A stretch of DNA of 26,495 nt from Cyclostephanos tholiformis (Eukaryota; Bacillariophyta; Thalassiosirophyceae; Thalassiosirales; Thalassiosiraceae). A model generated the notes under the pieces. That model saw nothing but the letters and a program-made list of their open reading frames with translations. It was not told where the DNA came from and searched no databases. Position numbers and translations under genes: made by a program. Location: NCBI GenBank assembly GCA_036939975.1, contig JALLPB010000062.1:1-26495 (forward strand), given 5' to 3'. Positions within the stretch are counted from its first letter, which is position 1. The number at the start of each line of letters is the position of its first letter. Below are positions 17,111 to 26,495 of this stretch, piece by piece.

Positions 17111-20100
17111 CTGTTTTAAGGAAATAATTGTTATGACTATGCCTGGTGGTACACAAATGTCAATCATTGCTACAAGTTCTAGACAAACACCTACCTAAAA
17201 ATGGCATAAGAAGAGGACTCGCATGCCCCCATTGAACCAGGGATCAATATTGAGGATTAGGGGTTACAACAAGGTGTACAGTGGGGAGTGGCACACGACT
17301 CCCATGTCACATGCTGCTAAGGTCCCATTTTGAGGAATCCTTCATGCTTCATGGTACTGGCAATCACCGTATTGGCCTTATCTGATATAGGCCATCCACC
17401 ATCTGCCATCCTGCATCCAGTGTCGGTTGGTTGTAGTGTTGCTCATCTAACTCCCTCCACATCTCAGTGGGCACCTCTGCCCCTTGCCACACCCGCACTA
17501 TTGCCCCCCTCTTAATTGTCGGTTGTGGGTGCCCATTTGCCTGCTCTGCCTCACAGCCGATGCCTCTGTATCTTGTTGCATCCCTCTGTTTGTTGGTAGT
17601 TGCATTATATTATCATGCCCCCCCTCCATTTGTTGGTTATAGCCTCTCTTCAGAATGAGATGAGGATAAGGGATTAAGGGGGGGGGGGACATATCTCCAA
17701 CTTCATATCTTGCTCACTACTGTCCTTTCTATCCCATTTCCATTAATATTTGATAGTTGTGTGTGTAGCTGCTGCCTCTCCACCCTCACCCATTACCGTT
17801 GCTTCTTCTCCCCCCTCCTCCTCATTTTACCACTACCCCCCATCATCATATTTGTTGTCATTGTCATTGTCATTGTTGTTGTTGATGATGTCATCATCAT
17901 TGTCAATATCATCATTGTCATTGTCTTCATTGTCATAGTCATTGCCATCATCATTGTCGATTGTACATGTGATCCCCCCCCACAATTTGCTGGTTGTTGT
18001 GTTCAATCCCCTTGGGCTGCATGCTTGCCATAAGTGTAGCTGGGGTGAGGGCATGAAGTGGAAGGGGTTATTGTTGAGTGGAAAGGCTGCACAGCAGTGA
18101 ATGATTTTTTTACAAAAAATCAGCTTTCATGCTGCTGGTTTCATGCTGAGGAAAAAGTACCACCAGGAACCCCCCCCCTCACAAATGTGTGATAAGGCAT
18201 CAAGATGGGGGTGTTGGGAGAGGTAAGGGGCTGCCAAATCACCCTGTTTGGACAGGGGGAGTGTGATTAACAAGTTGATTGTAACATCATCACAATGATA
18301 TTGCATCAGCAAAATTGCATGCCAAGGTCAATTTTTGACCAGGCACCTGAATTCCGATGCCAGTTTTGTCAAAGTAGTGGCACATGCAGTCCATGCCAAC
18401 ATGCCACTATGTTGCCAAAGCTGGGAGTGTGCAATTAAACTTTGCATAATATTGACCTGTGCATTGATATTGGAAATCGTCGATTTTGGTGGGGGGCACA
18501 AGATGTGGTTCTTGTTTGTTCTTTTTCTGCTTTGTTGCATACATGGAGCTTTGACGAGTTTTTTTGATTTTGTGGCGGGAAATTCTCCAGTGCAGCCTGT
18601 ATGTCATTTTGCTCATCTTGATCTCCACATTCCAATAATGTGTTACATGTGAGATTAACCCTAAGGCCATCACTTGCTACATTCCACGGTTAATTGTGAG
18701 AACCTGGAACATACCCTTCAAGTTCTCTCTAAGGCAGTCATGGCAACTTTCGTAGAGGGAACTATGGGGAGTCTATGATTGACATTGAGCTCATACCATC
18801 TTAAGTGAGGGCATGCAAGGTAAGGCCAGTGCAGTGGCAGATAAAAGGTTGCCTAACCACTGAGCCAAGTACTTTTGACTCATGGTTTATTGTTATGGTA
18901 AACCTTATCCACTCTTTATATTTACTTAAGGTATACCTACATACCTACCCTATCCCCCTCAGGTACATCCAAGCTTGACATAAGATGGATGTGGGAAGTG
19001 CATTCAGTGGTGGTCCTCTACATTTTCAACCATGTCACCAAGTCACCATGATGACAAATTTCATAACTACACCATCCCCAAATTATCAAAATTTGGGTCA
19101 ACTTGGCATAAGGTTGCACCCATATGCCTATCTACTAAGCATATGCAGGTACTCAAATGGTCTTGCAGCTTGCAACAACAATGTTGTCTTTGCAACAGTG
19201 CAGCTGCATCGGGCAGTGACAAGGACAGTGCTGGCTGTGTTGCATGATGACTGGCAAATGCATTGGGTGGTAGTGGCAAGGATGGCAGCTGTGTGCATTC
19301 TTGAGTGATTTTGAAAGAAAAAATTGGAGTCTATATTTTATACCAAACCCTACGTATGTGGGGTTTTATTTGAATCATCTGAGACCAACTGCGGACTCTC
19401 AAAAACCAACCGCTACTCCCAAACCTAAAAAAACACAACCTACAACAACAAAAAACAAAAACACAACCACACTTTGTAAGTCCAATTGCCATACATTGCG
19501 CAATAGAATATGATTGTTACTTGTTACATCATGGTGATATAATTTTTATTGGTTATGACTAGCTATTTCTTTATTTTATTGTCTATTTTCTACCACAGGA
19601 CAGTGGCGGCAGTTGCTGCATCAGAAGAAGCCCCGGCAATGTTGGGGGGTGTTGCAACCGGACAGCAGGTAGTAAGGCAGCTGCATTGGATGATGGTGAT
19701 GATGGTGCTATGAGGGTGGGGGCAGTGAAAATTGTGGCTGTGTTGGGTGGTGGCAACAATAGTACATCAGAAGTAGCACCATGCCCCATATCACCCTTCA
19801 GATCCCCTAAATGGGACATTTTTTAGGCTAAATCAGACATCAAAGATTCTAACAGCTTGCCAGTAAGTATTTTTACCTGTTTATGTATGCAGCAACAACA
19901 ATTATGTCCATAATTAATACTTTGCATCACCTTTCCAAGTCTCAGAGAAAATCCCACAAGCTACATAGTATTATATATGAAATTTTTGGATTTTTAGTCA
20001 ACTTCTTGTTTTTTGTTTGAATAAGAAAATCCCATTTGTCACATCATAATTCCTGCAAGATACAATTTTAGTTTTATTTATATAACCAAATTCTTTAAAT

Positions 20101-21198
20101 AAGAAGTTCCCTTGTATTGCCGTTCAGGGGCAACACACCACCCACACCAAACCTCACAAAGTCACTTAAGCCACATCCCACCCCCACCCCCTGCCCCTGC
20201 CAACATCTCTGATCACCTTTGGTTGCGATGGTTGTTGATTTAGAGGTGGGAGGGTGAGTTGTCGAGTCTGAAGTGTGTGTTTTGGTGTGGGAGCATTTGT
20301 TGGTTTTGAAGTGTTGGCTTGGCAGTGGGTGCCATTGTCATTGGATTCCACAAGGCCCACCACCTCTCCATCCCCCCCACCACTGTTGGCACTGTAGTTT
20401 CAACTGACAATGTCCTCCCTGGCAGCTTCATCATGATGCTGTGATCCCACTTGTTATCCCCCCCACCACCTGCATTCATCCTGGTCCCCCCAAGGCAAAA
20501 GGTGGGGTCCTCCTTGTCATTGTCGACATTGCTGTCATTTTTTTTGCAGTCATACTCCCCAACCTGACTCTTACACTGCCCTCTCCTCCTCCTCTGCATT
20601 GTTAGATCATGATAATGCCCAGACCGGCAGGGATTGCATTTGCGCTGCTGCTGTAGGTAGTACAATGGGGCACTTTGATATCAGTAACGATGACCGGCCA
20701 TTGATGATAACAAATGTCCACATAGTTTTTGACAATAATCATTGTCATCCCACCCTTCTTTTCTCCCATTATTGATAAGGGGCAGTGATGATTGGCTGTT
20801 GTCATCACCGTATGCCATAAACTATGTCCCTTCCCTCTGCCATCACCATTGTTGCGAGGGATGGTCAATGGATGGGTGTCATCCTATGCACACCAATGTG
20901 TTGATGATGACATCAAATGCTGTTAAATGACAATGGATTGATAACAGGATAATTCACCAACCCTCCATTGCCAATGTTGTTTTATAAGTTCATGGGGTTA
21001 CAACTGATCTCCATCAAGCCCGGGGACATTGTGTCCTTTTTGAAGTCAGATTTGACCACATTACCAATGCCTGACATGAGCCCGGAAGTTCACTGTAACT
21101 TGTGTACTAACCATTGTTACACTTTAGGCATGCCCAGCCCAAAGCCAGACATTAGGTGTGTACAGTACTCACCTTAAAGTACATGAGAGGTGCCCCTT
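17111..21198. other. Gene-poor, CpG-poor region of unknown origin
   Basis: About 4 kb without a supported gene. Open frames are short and none shows a domain. The sequence is rich in TG/CA, with runs of C or G (17681-17689, 18169-18178), simple repeats and CA/GT-rich text. The low CpG and composition match the neighbouring broken retroelement, so it may be older transposon debris, but I recognise no element in it. Confidence 0.5.
17841..17963 (+). repeat. TCATTG/TCATCA compound microsatellite
   Basis: A run of TCATTG, TCATCA and TTG units over about 120 bp. It produces artificial Val/Ile-rich and Asp/Asn-rich open frames on the two strands that should not be read as genes. Confidence 0.88.
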
Positions 21199-21480
21199 GT
21201 CAGACCAAGACTTCTTAGTCTTGTCAGATCAAGACCTCACCAAGACTTCTCAGTCTTGCCAGATCAAGAGCTACCAAGAGCTCACCAAGACTACTCAGTC
21301 TTGCCAGATCAAGACTTCTGAATCTTGATCAAGATCATGAGCTCATCAAGAGTTCAAATCTTGAGAAGATCATGAGCTCATCAAGGCTACTGAATCTTGA
21401 TCAAGATCATGGCTTTCCAGTCCTGTCAGATCAAGACTTCTTAATCTTGCCAGATCAAGATCCAGCAAGATCAAGCTGAT
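21199..21480 (+). repeat. Array of short hairpin-forming repeats
   Basis: Units of the form CAAGACTTCTNAGTCTTG, in which CAAGACT pairs with AGTCTTG around a 4-base loop, occur at 21206-21223, 21241-21258, 21286-21303, and with a changed base at 21310-21327 and 21432-21449. They are linked by CAGATCAAGA, GAGCTCACCAAGA and TCTTGATCAAGATCATGAGCTCATCAAG strings, several of which are themselves palindromic. Spacing is irregular (24-45 bp, then about 120). No coding frame follows the units. Confidence 0.82.
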
Positions 21481-21979
21481 CCACTTCATTTTTAAGCATT
21501 AAAATAAACTCATAATTTTCTCCTCCCAACCTGAACTACATGCCACTCGTTTACACTTGTTTTTCACTTCAGGGGAAAAATTATCCACCCGCCTAGGTCA
21601 GCTGGTCACAACACAAGCTTGTTGATATAACAAAATAATGAGAGAACAATTCTTGATCCATCGCATTGATGACAAGGTATTGTGGATATCCCTTTCCCCC
21701 ATCCTTGTGCTCAATGATTATCAAACTGTACAACCAAAATGATGGAAATAAGAGTTCATGCCAAGAAGAAATGAAGAAAAATTCTCTGCCCAGACAACAA
21801 TTTTAGCCCAACCATTCAGATGTGGTATGACAGGATCCATGCTTATCTCCAACCCTCAGGATGAAAAAAGGAAAGGCAAAAATCCCAGAAATATACTTTG
21901 ATTTGCACGTCAACAACATATACTAAACTCAGGCAAACTTACAATGAAAGAACTTAAGGATGGACTGCGATTTGCACAT
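21481..21979. other. Non-coding stretch upstream of the broken retroelement
   Basis: About 500 bp with no domain-bearing frame. It may include the 5' part of the retroelement, too decayed to recognise. No long terminal repeat was identified here that recurs after 25.4 kb. Confidence 0.4.
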
Positions 21980-21994
21980 ATCAGATGATCAGAT

Positions 21995-22391
21995 CTTTGG
22001 AAACAGGCAAAGGGGCTAAGGAAGGTTCATCTTCACAACTGCCTGATTGACTTGATGCAAAAGAAGGAGAAACCATGGATGGCAGCAATCAAGCAGACCA
22101 TAAACAGGGAAGAAAGCAAATGCATGTGGTATTTCATAAAGCAAACAGTAAAGGACCCCCAAAGTCCAAGTGTTCTAAAGGTCCAACAAGTTGTCAAATG
22201 CATGACACATGAATACAAGGTACAGTTATATGTTGAACGTGCAATCCAACAATTTCTTGCTAGCACACAGTGCGCCAATCATGACAACACTACTTGGTGA
22301 GTGGCTGCATTATCTATCTGATGAGGCACTAGCATGGGCTATAACAGCAAAAACCTATGATATCCCCTCCAATAAAGACCCCACCGCATGA
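21995..22391 (+). pseudogene. Retroelement polyprotein fragment, 5' part
   Basis: Frame containing LRKVHLHNCLIDLMQ then INREESKCMWYFIKQT, shifting by one frame near 22265 into APIMTTLLGEWLHYLSDEA. It continues past stops at about 22389 and 22443. The text lies just before the RT core and resembles the region preceding RT in related elements; no catalytic role can be assigned. Confidence 0.55.
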
Positions 22392-22610
22392 CTGATATTA
22401 GAGGAAATAGAAAACCTTGGCATCAAACTTGTCAATGGAGAATGAAGGGATAGTAATAATGCTGGAGGATTTCAAACAATTCTGGAAGAGAGTTGGAGAG
22501 TTCACATCCTCATCTATGTCTGGCATATATTACGGCCATTATAAGGCTGCCAGGCTGCCATACAATGCAACAAAAGTACCAAGATCTTAGCACAGCAACA
22601 ACTCACAATA

Positions 22611-23924
22611 GTGGCACCAAGCGGCATACCACCAGAGAGTTGGAGCATTGGCCTACAAGTGATGCTGGAGAAAATAGCAGGAGTATGCCTGGTGGAGAAG
22701 CTTAGATCCTTTCAACTCTATGAAGCTGACTTAAATTGCTACAAACAATTCGTGTTTGGGAAAGTAGCAATAGACTCTCTCAACAGCATAGGGTATGTAC
22801 ATGCCACATGCCAGAAGAGTTATTCTCCCAAAAAGGAAGCATCTGCAAAGATGCAAAGTTTGACAAAACCCTTATGGCTGACCTTTCTTGACAGGCAAAC
22901 CATCCACCGGCCATAGTTTTGGCAGACGCAGCTTATTGCTATGACCAAGTGAACCACATCATTATGTTGCTATATGGCTAGTATTAACAAATGGCAACAT
23001 ACCAGCAATAGTCACGTCCTTAATATGTCTCCAGACTATGAAGTTTTTTCAGTGCACAGAATTTGTTGAATCTAAAACCTTCTCTGGAGGCATTCTCCAT
23101 ATACTGTACATGATGGGATTTGGTTGCCACCCTCTTGGATTCAACTTAGCGCAGTCATGGTCACAGTTTTCAAACAGCTCAACCTAGGCACAATGATACA
23201 TGACCCAATTTCGTATGTACTTATCCACTCCATGGGGGCACTATATGTCAACACTTGGAGGAGGCATATTCTTGACCCAAGAGAGCTATGGAAACAGACT
23301 CAAATTGAAATTGAACAATGGAGTCAATTACTCAATGCAACTGGAGGCGCATTAAAACCAGAAAAATGCTGGTGGGATCTCCTGGATTACACTTGCAAAG
23401 AAGGAGAATCGAGTTATGCAGATGTGGTCCCCAGAGAACCCTACATCATAAACCCAGATGGCATGAAAAGTGCAATCAAACAGGAGAAAGCGACAGTGTC
23501 CACGAAAACTCTGGGAATATATGACTCTCCATCAGGGGGCAATGACGGACACTTAGACCACATCCAAGGGAAGGCAATGATGTGGGTCAACAGAATGACC
23601 AACAGACATTTACCCAGTCATATGGCGTGGGTCACCTACAAACACCACCTATGGCTGGGATTGAGGTATGGTCTTGGGACAATGACAAATGAAATTGCTC
23701 CAGCCAAAACTCTGCTAGATAAAGTTGACTACAAAACTCTCAACATCCTCGGGATTCTACGTAATGTCACAAAAGGACACAGGAAGATGCATCCTACATG
23801 TATTCGACCTACCAACGTAAACATGTTCTTCCAACACTACCATATGTCAACAAACCTTAGCAAGAAGCTGGATGCATTCACTGGAACTCCCAATAATCCA
23901 TTCCTTCAAGACTATGCTAAATGA
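22611..23924 (+). pseudogene. Reverse transcriptase remnant, catalytic motif lost
   Basis: Two main open pieces (22611-22916 and 23124-23924) with a frame break between. Recognisable parts are SWSIGLQVMLEKIAGVCLVE, a motif A-like ADAAYCYDQVNH at about 22922-22957 with its Asp intact, and TGGALKPEKCWW downstream of the expected active-site motif. Where the YxDD motif belongs the sequence reads ALYVNTWRRH (around 23238), so the Asp pair appears deleted. Enzyme activity is therefore not expected. Confidence 0.75.
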
Positions 23925-24346
23925 GGCCACTCTCATGGGTGAATATGTTGTGGAAGTCTCTGCAACACTTTGAAGTAACATTATACATGCAATTTTCAGA
24001 CATCACACCACTGTGGGAATGCAACCAAGTGATTATCATAGAGATTATCTTCTCTCAGTCACTTAACCCTAATGACATAATAGCCAGGCTAAACAGATGC
24101 CACATATACCATATACCTTCAAGCTTTGTTCCTATCAATAATTACAACAGTGGATGGTGGATATCTAGAGCACTTTGTATTCAACTCTGGTGGGATAACC
24201 ACACAGTCCCGATACTCATTTCCACCTCACAGGATTGGGAAAGGTGGATAAATTTTTGGCACGACCATACGTCCATAAGAGGCAAGCTTAAATCTCCCTT
24301 GAGAAGATGGATTAATCCCACACATTGGATATGGAACTGGTATTAA
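23921..24346 (+). pseudogene. Retroelement connector region remnant
   Basis: Open frame overlapping the end of the RT piece in another frame, so a frameshift separates them. It reads RPLSWVNMLWKSLQHFE and later WINFWHDHTSIRGK, and ends at a stop near 24344. It sits between RT and RNase H in order, so it is read as the linker of the same ancient polyprotein. No domain assigned. Confidence 0.55.
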
Positions 24347-24492
24347 GACAAAAATTGGGAGGCTCTAAACAATATTACCAGCTCAAAAACCATGCTCTAC
24401 ACCAGAGAGATGGGATGGCATTGCACTTGATTTTCGGCAACATTCAAAATTAGGCAGACACCCCCTTTAACAAAAGCTGTTGCCACCAAGAG

Positions 24493-24990
24493 GATATCCA
24501 GGATTTATCTGGAGTAGGCTGGATTATATTTTGTAAAGCCACTGGACAATGCATGATGGGATCATTCTGGGAAAGATCCTCAACAGTAATCTTTTTCAGA
24601 GCAGAAATGCTTGGACTTTGTGTACTGCACCTTCTTGCAAGAGCTCTCTTTGAACAATATTCCCTTGGAACATGGACAGCAACCATCTGCTGTGATAACA
24701 AACAGGCACTCTTACTCTCTACCTACCACAACAGTAGAATACGCCCAAATGCAAAGTGCGTGGACTTTTGACAGAGCTTCAAGGCAACTAAGCAAACATA
24801 TAAAGGAGGATTCAAGTGTATTCATGTTTACGGGCACATGGACCAGCATCTGTTGTGGACTCAAATCAACCTTGCTCAATAACTAAACTGCGTATGCGAC
24901 ACACTAGCCCAACAGGCTACAACCAATGCCATCATGAAAGGGCTAAAACCATGTAAACACCCAAATTCTCCCACAGGAGAACATGGCATT
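24493..24990 (+). pseudogene. RNase H remnant
   Basis: Frame reading LSGVGWIIFCKATGQ, then FFRAEMLGLCVLHLLARAL (conserved Glu in the A-E-M-x-x-L helix), CDNKQALLLS (conserved Asp), and HVYGHMDQH. These match RNase H motifs 2-4. The first catalytic Asp, expected in a TDGS-type motif just upstream, is not seen. Stops at about 24769 and 24878 break the frame. Confidence 0.68.
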
Positions 24991-25399
24991 ATTAGTATGG
25001 GGTGACAAGGTAACAGGCAATATCTCAGACTCCCTCAGGCTTCATGCACATAAGGCAGTTGCACGGGAATATCAAATGCACCAGCGGAAGAAAGGTAAAT
25101 GGTCACAGGCACAATTTGAAGAAGTGGACTGGAATCACCTCTACTTAGCCCTAAAATGCAAAACAGACAACTACAAAGTGTGTAGGTCCAAGTGGTTCTC
25201 TGGGTTCTGTGGAACCAGAGTGCAAGTAGGACAATACTATGGAGAAGAGTACCCCAACTGTGGTGCCAGGGAGACCGATGCACACCTGATGAGGTGTCCA
25301 GATGAAGACAAAACATGTCTGCTCATAGAAACAGTTAAGGATCTCAAGAAGTGGATGGATAGCAATGGTAAAACAGATCCCGGACTTATATGTTGGTAA
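24983..25399 (+). pseudogene. Retroelement C-terminal Cys/His region remnant
   Basis: A 138-codon frame with RKKGKWSQAQFEEVDW and YPNCGARETDAHLMRCPDED. The usual C-x-x-C-x8-H-x4-C knuckle has lost its first Cys (Tyr here). It ends at a stop after LICW. It is the last recognisable part of the element. Confidence 0.6.
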
Positions 25400-25402
25400 C
25401 AC

Positions 25403-26471
25403 TTGTGATATGGGTGAGGTGTGGGAAAGTGATACCCCTCATCCAGATGGATGGGGAGTGAAAATATAGTACAGTGAGATACCCCTTCTTACCTGTTTAC
25501 TCAAAAAATATCTCGCTTAAGTAACTGTACTCATCTGAACTTAGCACTGCAACCAGATTAACAATGACTCGATCAGTTGCTACTAAATTTTTATATCTGG
25601 ATGACAAAAAATTAACTTCTAAAACTTATGTTTTCATTGTGACAATAAAACAGCACAATCATATCAATAAATGTTCCTACCAAAATAAAAATAATAAACA
25701 AAAAACTTGCTTTTTCAACGCAGCAATAAACTAGTACATACTAGATAAACCAATTATGTCCTATAAAATTAAATGGATCTAACAAAGCAAAAACAACAGT
25801 TATAAAACAGTTTAACGGTGGTGTGAGATATATTGTCTTCGTAAAAATATCTTATTGTTCGAGTAAAATTATTCACTCTAGTGAGGCCCATCTGATATGC
25901 CATCACAGATCACAGGTGGAGGTGGCAGCTGCCTTTGGGCATTCACCCCAGCCATGGTCATTGTTGACATTGTCTTTGGGGCAGTGCTCTTATGGTGGCA
26001 TTGTTGGGGGCAACAGCAACAGTCGTGCCGGGGCATTTTTACTGCATGCTTTGTTGGGGTACTGCGCCAACGCGGTGGTTGGTTGGTAGAACGATGGCTT
26101 TAAGTCAATGCCAGATAATATGTTGGTCGACCTAATGCCCTGATTAGTTTGGTAAAAATAATAAGATATCTCCACTCTAATAGGACTGTGCCATGATATT
26201 ATATTGGCATAAGCCAGAAATCACTCAGTTATTCCATCTGAAGATTGTCGGCTTCGAGATGGTTTCTCGCTTTCAGAAACGCGATGTATCGTAGGAATTC
26301 TTTGATTTTCGTTGTTCGAAACCCAATCTCGCATTTTACTGCATGTCGGTTGTTGGTGCACTTTGTATATTGTAAAACAAAAGAGTGTATGCATGATATC
26401 GTATTGTGCTCTGGTTAAAAAATAGAGATATATCATACCAAACTACTACAGTGCCCAGTACAATTGTCCCG
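25403..26471. other. Right flank: AT-rich stretch, then normal-CpG sequence
   Basis: 25500-25900 is AT-rich with many AATAAA-like strings and no gene. CG dinucleotides return in 26020-26340. A minus-strand frame at 26221-26436 in that part contains MRDWVSNNENQRIP and a Ser/Arg-rich end. It could be the last exon of a gene running in from beyond the window, but nothing confirms it. Confidence 0.4.
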
Positions 26472-26495
26472 AGGCAAAAATCTAGATTTTTGCCT
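26472..26495. repeat. Perfect 24-bp palindrome at the window edge
   Basis: AGGCAAAAATCT is followed directly by its reverse complement AGATTTTTGCCT with no spacer. It ends exactly at the last base supplied, so the inverted repeat may be longer outside the window. Confidence 0.9.

Larger units (their letters stand above)
21980..25402 (+). mobile_element. Degenerate retrotransposon with RT, RNase H and Cys/His remnants
   Basis: One long polyprotein-like frame is broken by several frameshifts and stops but is readable in order: a 5' part near 21995-22390, reverse transcriptase 22611-23924, a connecting part 23921-24346, RNase H about 24493-24990, and a terminal NCGARETDAHLMRCP Cys/His motif near 25257-25300. 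The RNase H plus terminal Cys-x-His-x-Cys motif and the lack of visible LTRs favour a non-LTR (LINE-like) element, but the lineage is not certain. No poly-A tail or target-site duplication could be defined. It is on the plus strand and clearly inactive. Confidence 0.78.

Noticed and set aside
17710..18054. Val/Ile-rich plus frame and Asp/Asn-rich minus frame
   Set aside because: Both are translations of the TCATTG microsatellite, not membrane or acidic proteins.
21199..21480. CRISPR-like array
   Set aside because: The units are short, irregularly spaced and imperfect, linkers are also repeats, and the context is eukaryotic with no cas genes.
1..26495. tRNA and rRNA genes
   Set aside because: I looked for T-loop (GTTCGAnnC) and cloverleaf patterns by eye and found none with matching arms.

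Overview
The window is nuclear eukaryotic DNA. The likeliest source is a diatom, probably a centric one; this is inferred, not proven. Short GT-AG introns (about 80-190 nt) interrupt several genes. One gene is a subunit of the flagellar nexin-dynein regulatory complex, which fits a lineage with flagellated sperm. The PAS protein at 0.8-2.2 kb and the Cys-rich membrane protein at 12.2-13.5 kb resemble families I associate with diatoms. No bacterial operon structure, tRNA, rRNA or CRISPR array was seen.

The left part (about 0.8-16.1 kb) is gene-dense. In order it holds: a three-exon PAS-domain protein (+); an intronless DRC2/CCDC65-like coiled-coil protein (-); a secreted CAP/SCP-domain protein (+, copy A); a secreted trypsin-like serine protease (-); a five-exon protein-only RNase P (PRORP, +) with a very long low-complexity N-terminus; a second, nearly identical CAP gene (+, copy B) inside a 1.2-kb direct duplication; a two-exon Cys-rich ectodomain protein with three membrane segments (-); and a four-exon cathepsin Z/X-like cysteine protease (+). 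Five of the eight genes encode products that should enter the secretory pathway. Several neighbours are divergent with short shared intergenic regions. The spliced models were built by hand from donor and acceptor sites and frame continuity.

The right part (about 16.1-26.0 kb) is gene-poor and looks like old repeat DNA. CpG is nearly absent in stretches I counted (2 CG in 720 bp at 16441-17160). It contains a degenerate repeat of roughly 195 bp, TCATTG/TCATCA microsatellite, an array of short hairpin-forming AGATCAAGACTTCT-type units, and a broken retrotransposon (about 22.0-25.4 kb) with recognisable reverse transcriptase, RNase H and a terminal Cys/His motif. CpG returns near 26.0-26.35 kb, and the window ends in a perfect 24-bp palindrome.

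The observations most worth following are: the abrupt identity boundaries between the two CAP copies, which suggest gene conversion that spared the C-terminal motif; a PRORP that appears to lack two of the usual zinc ligands; an intron in the Cys-rich membrane protein whose retention would give a soluble product; the sharp CpG boundary; and the hairpin array. I did not find a clearly new multi-gene system.
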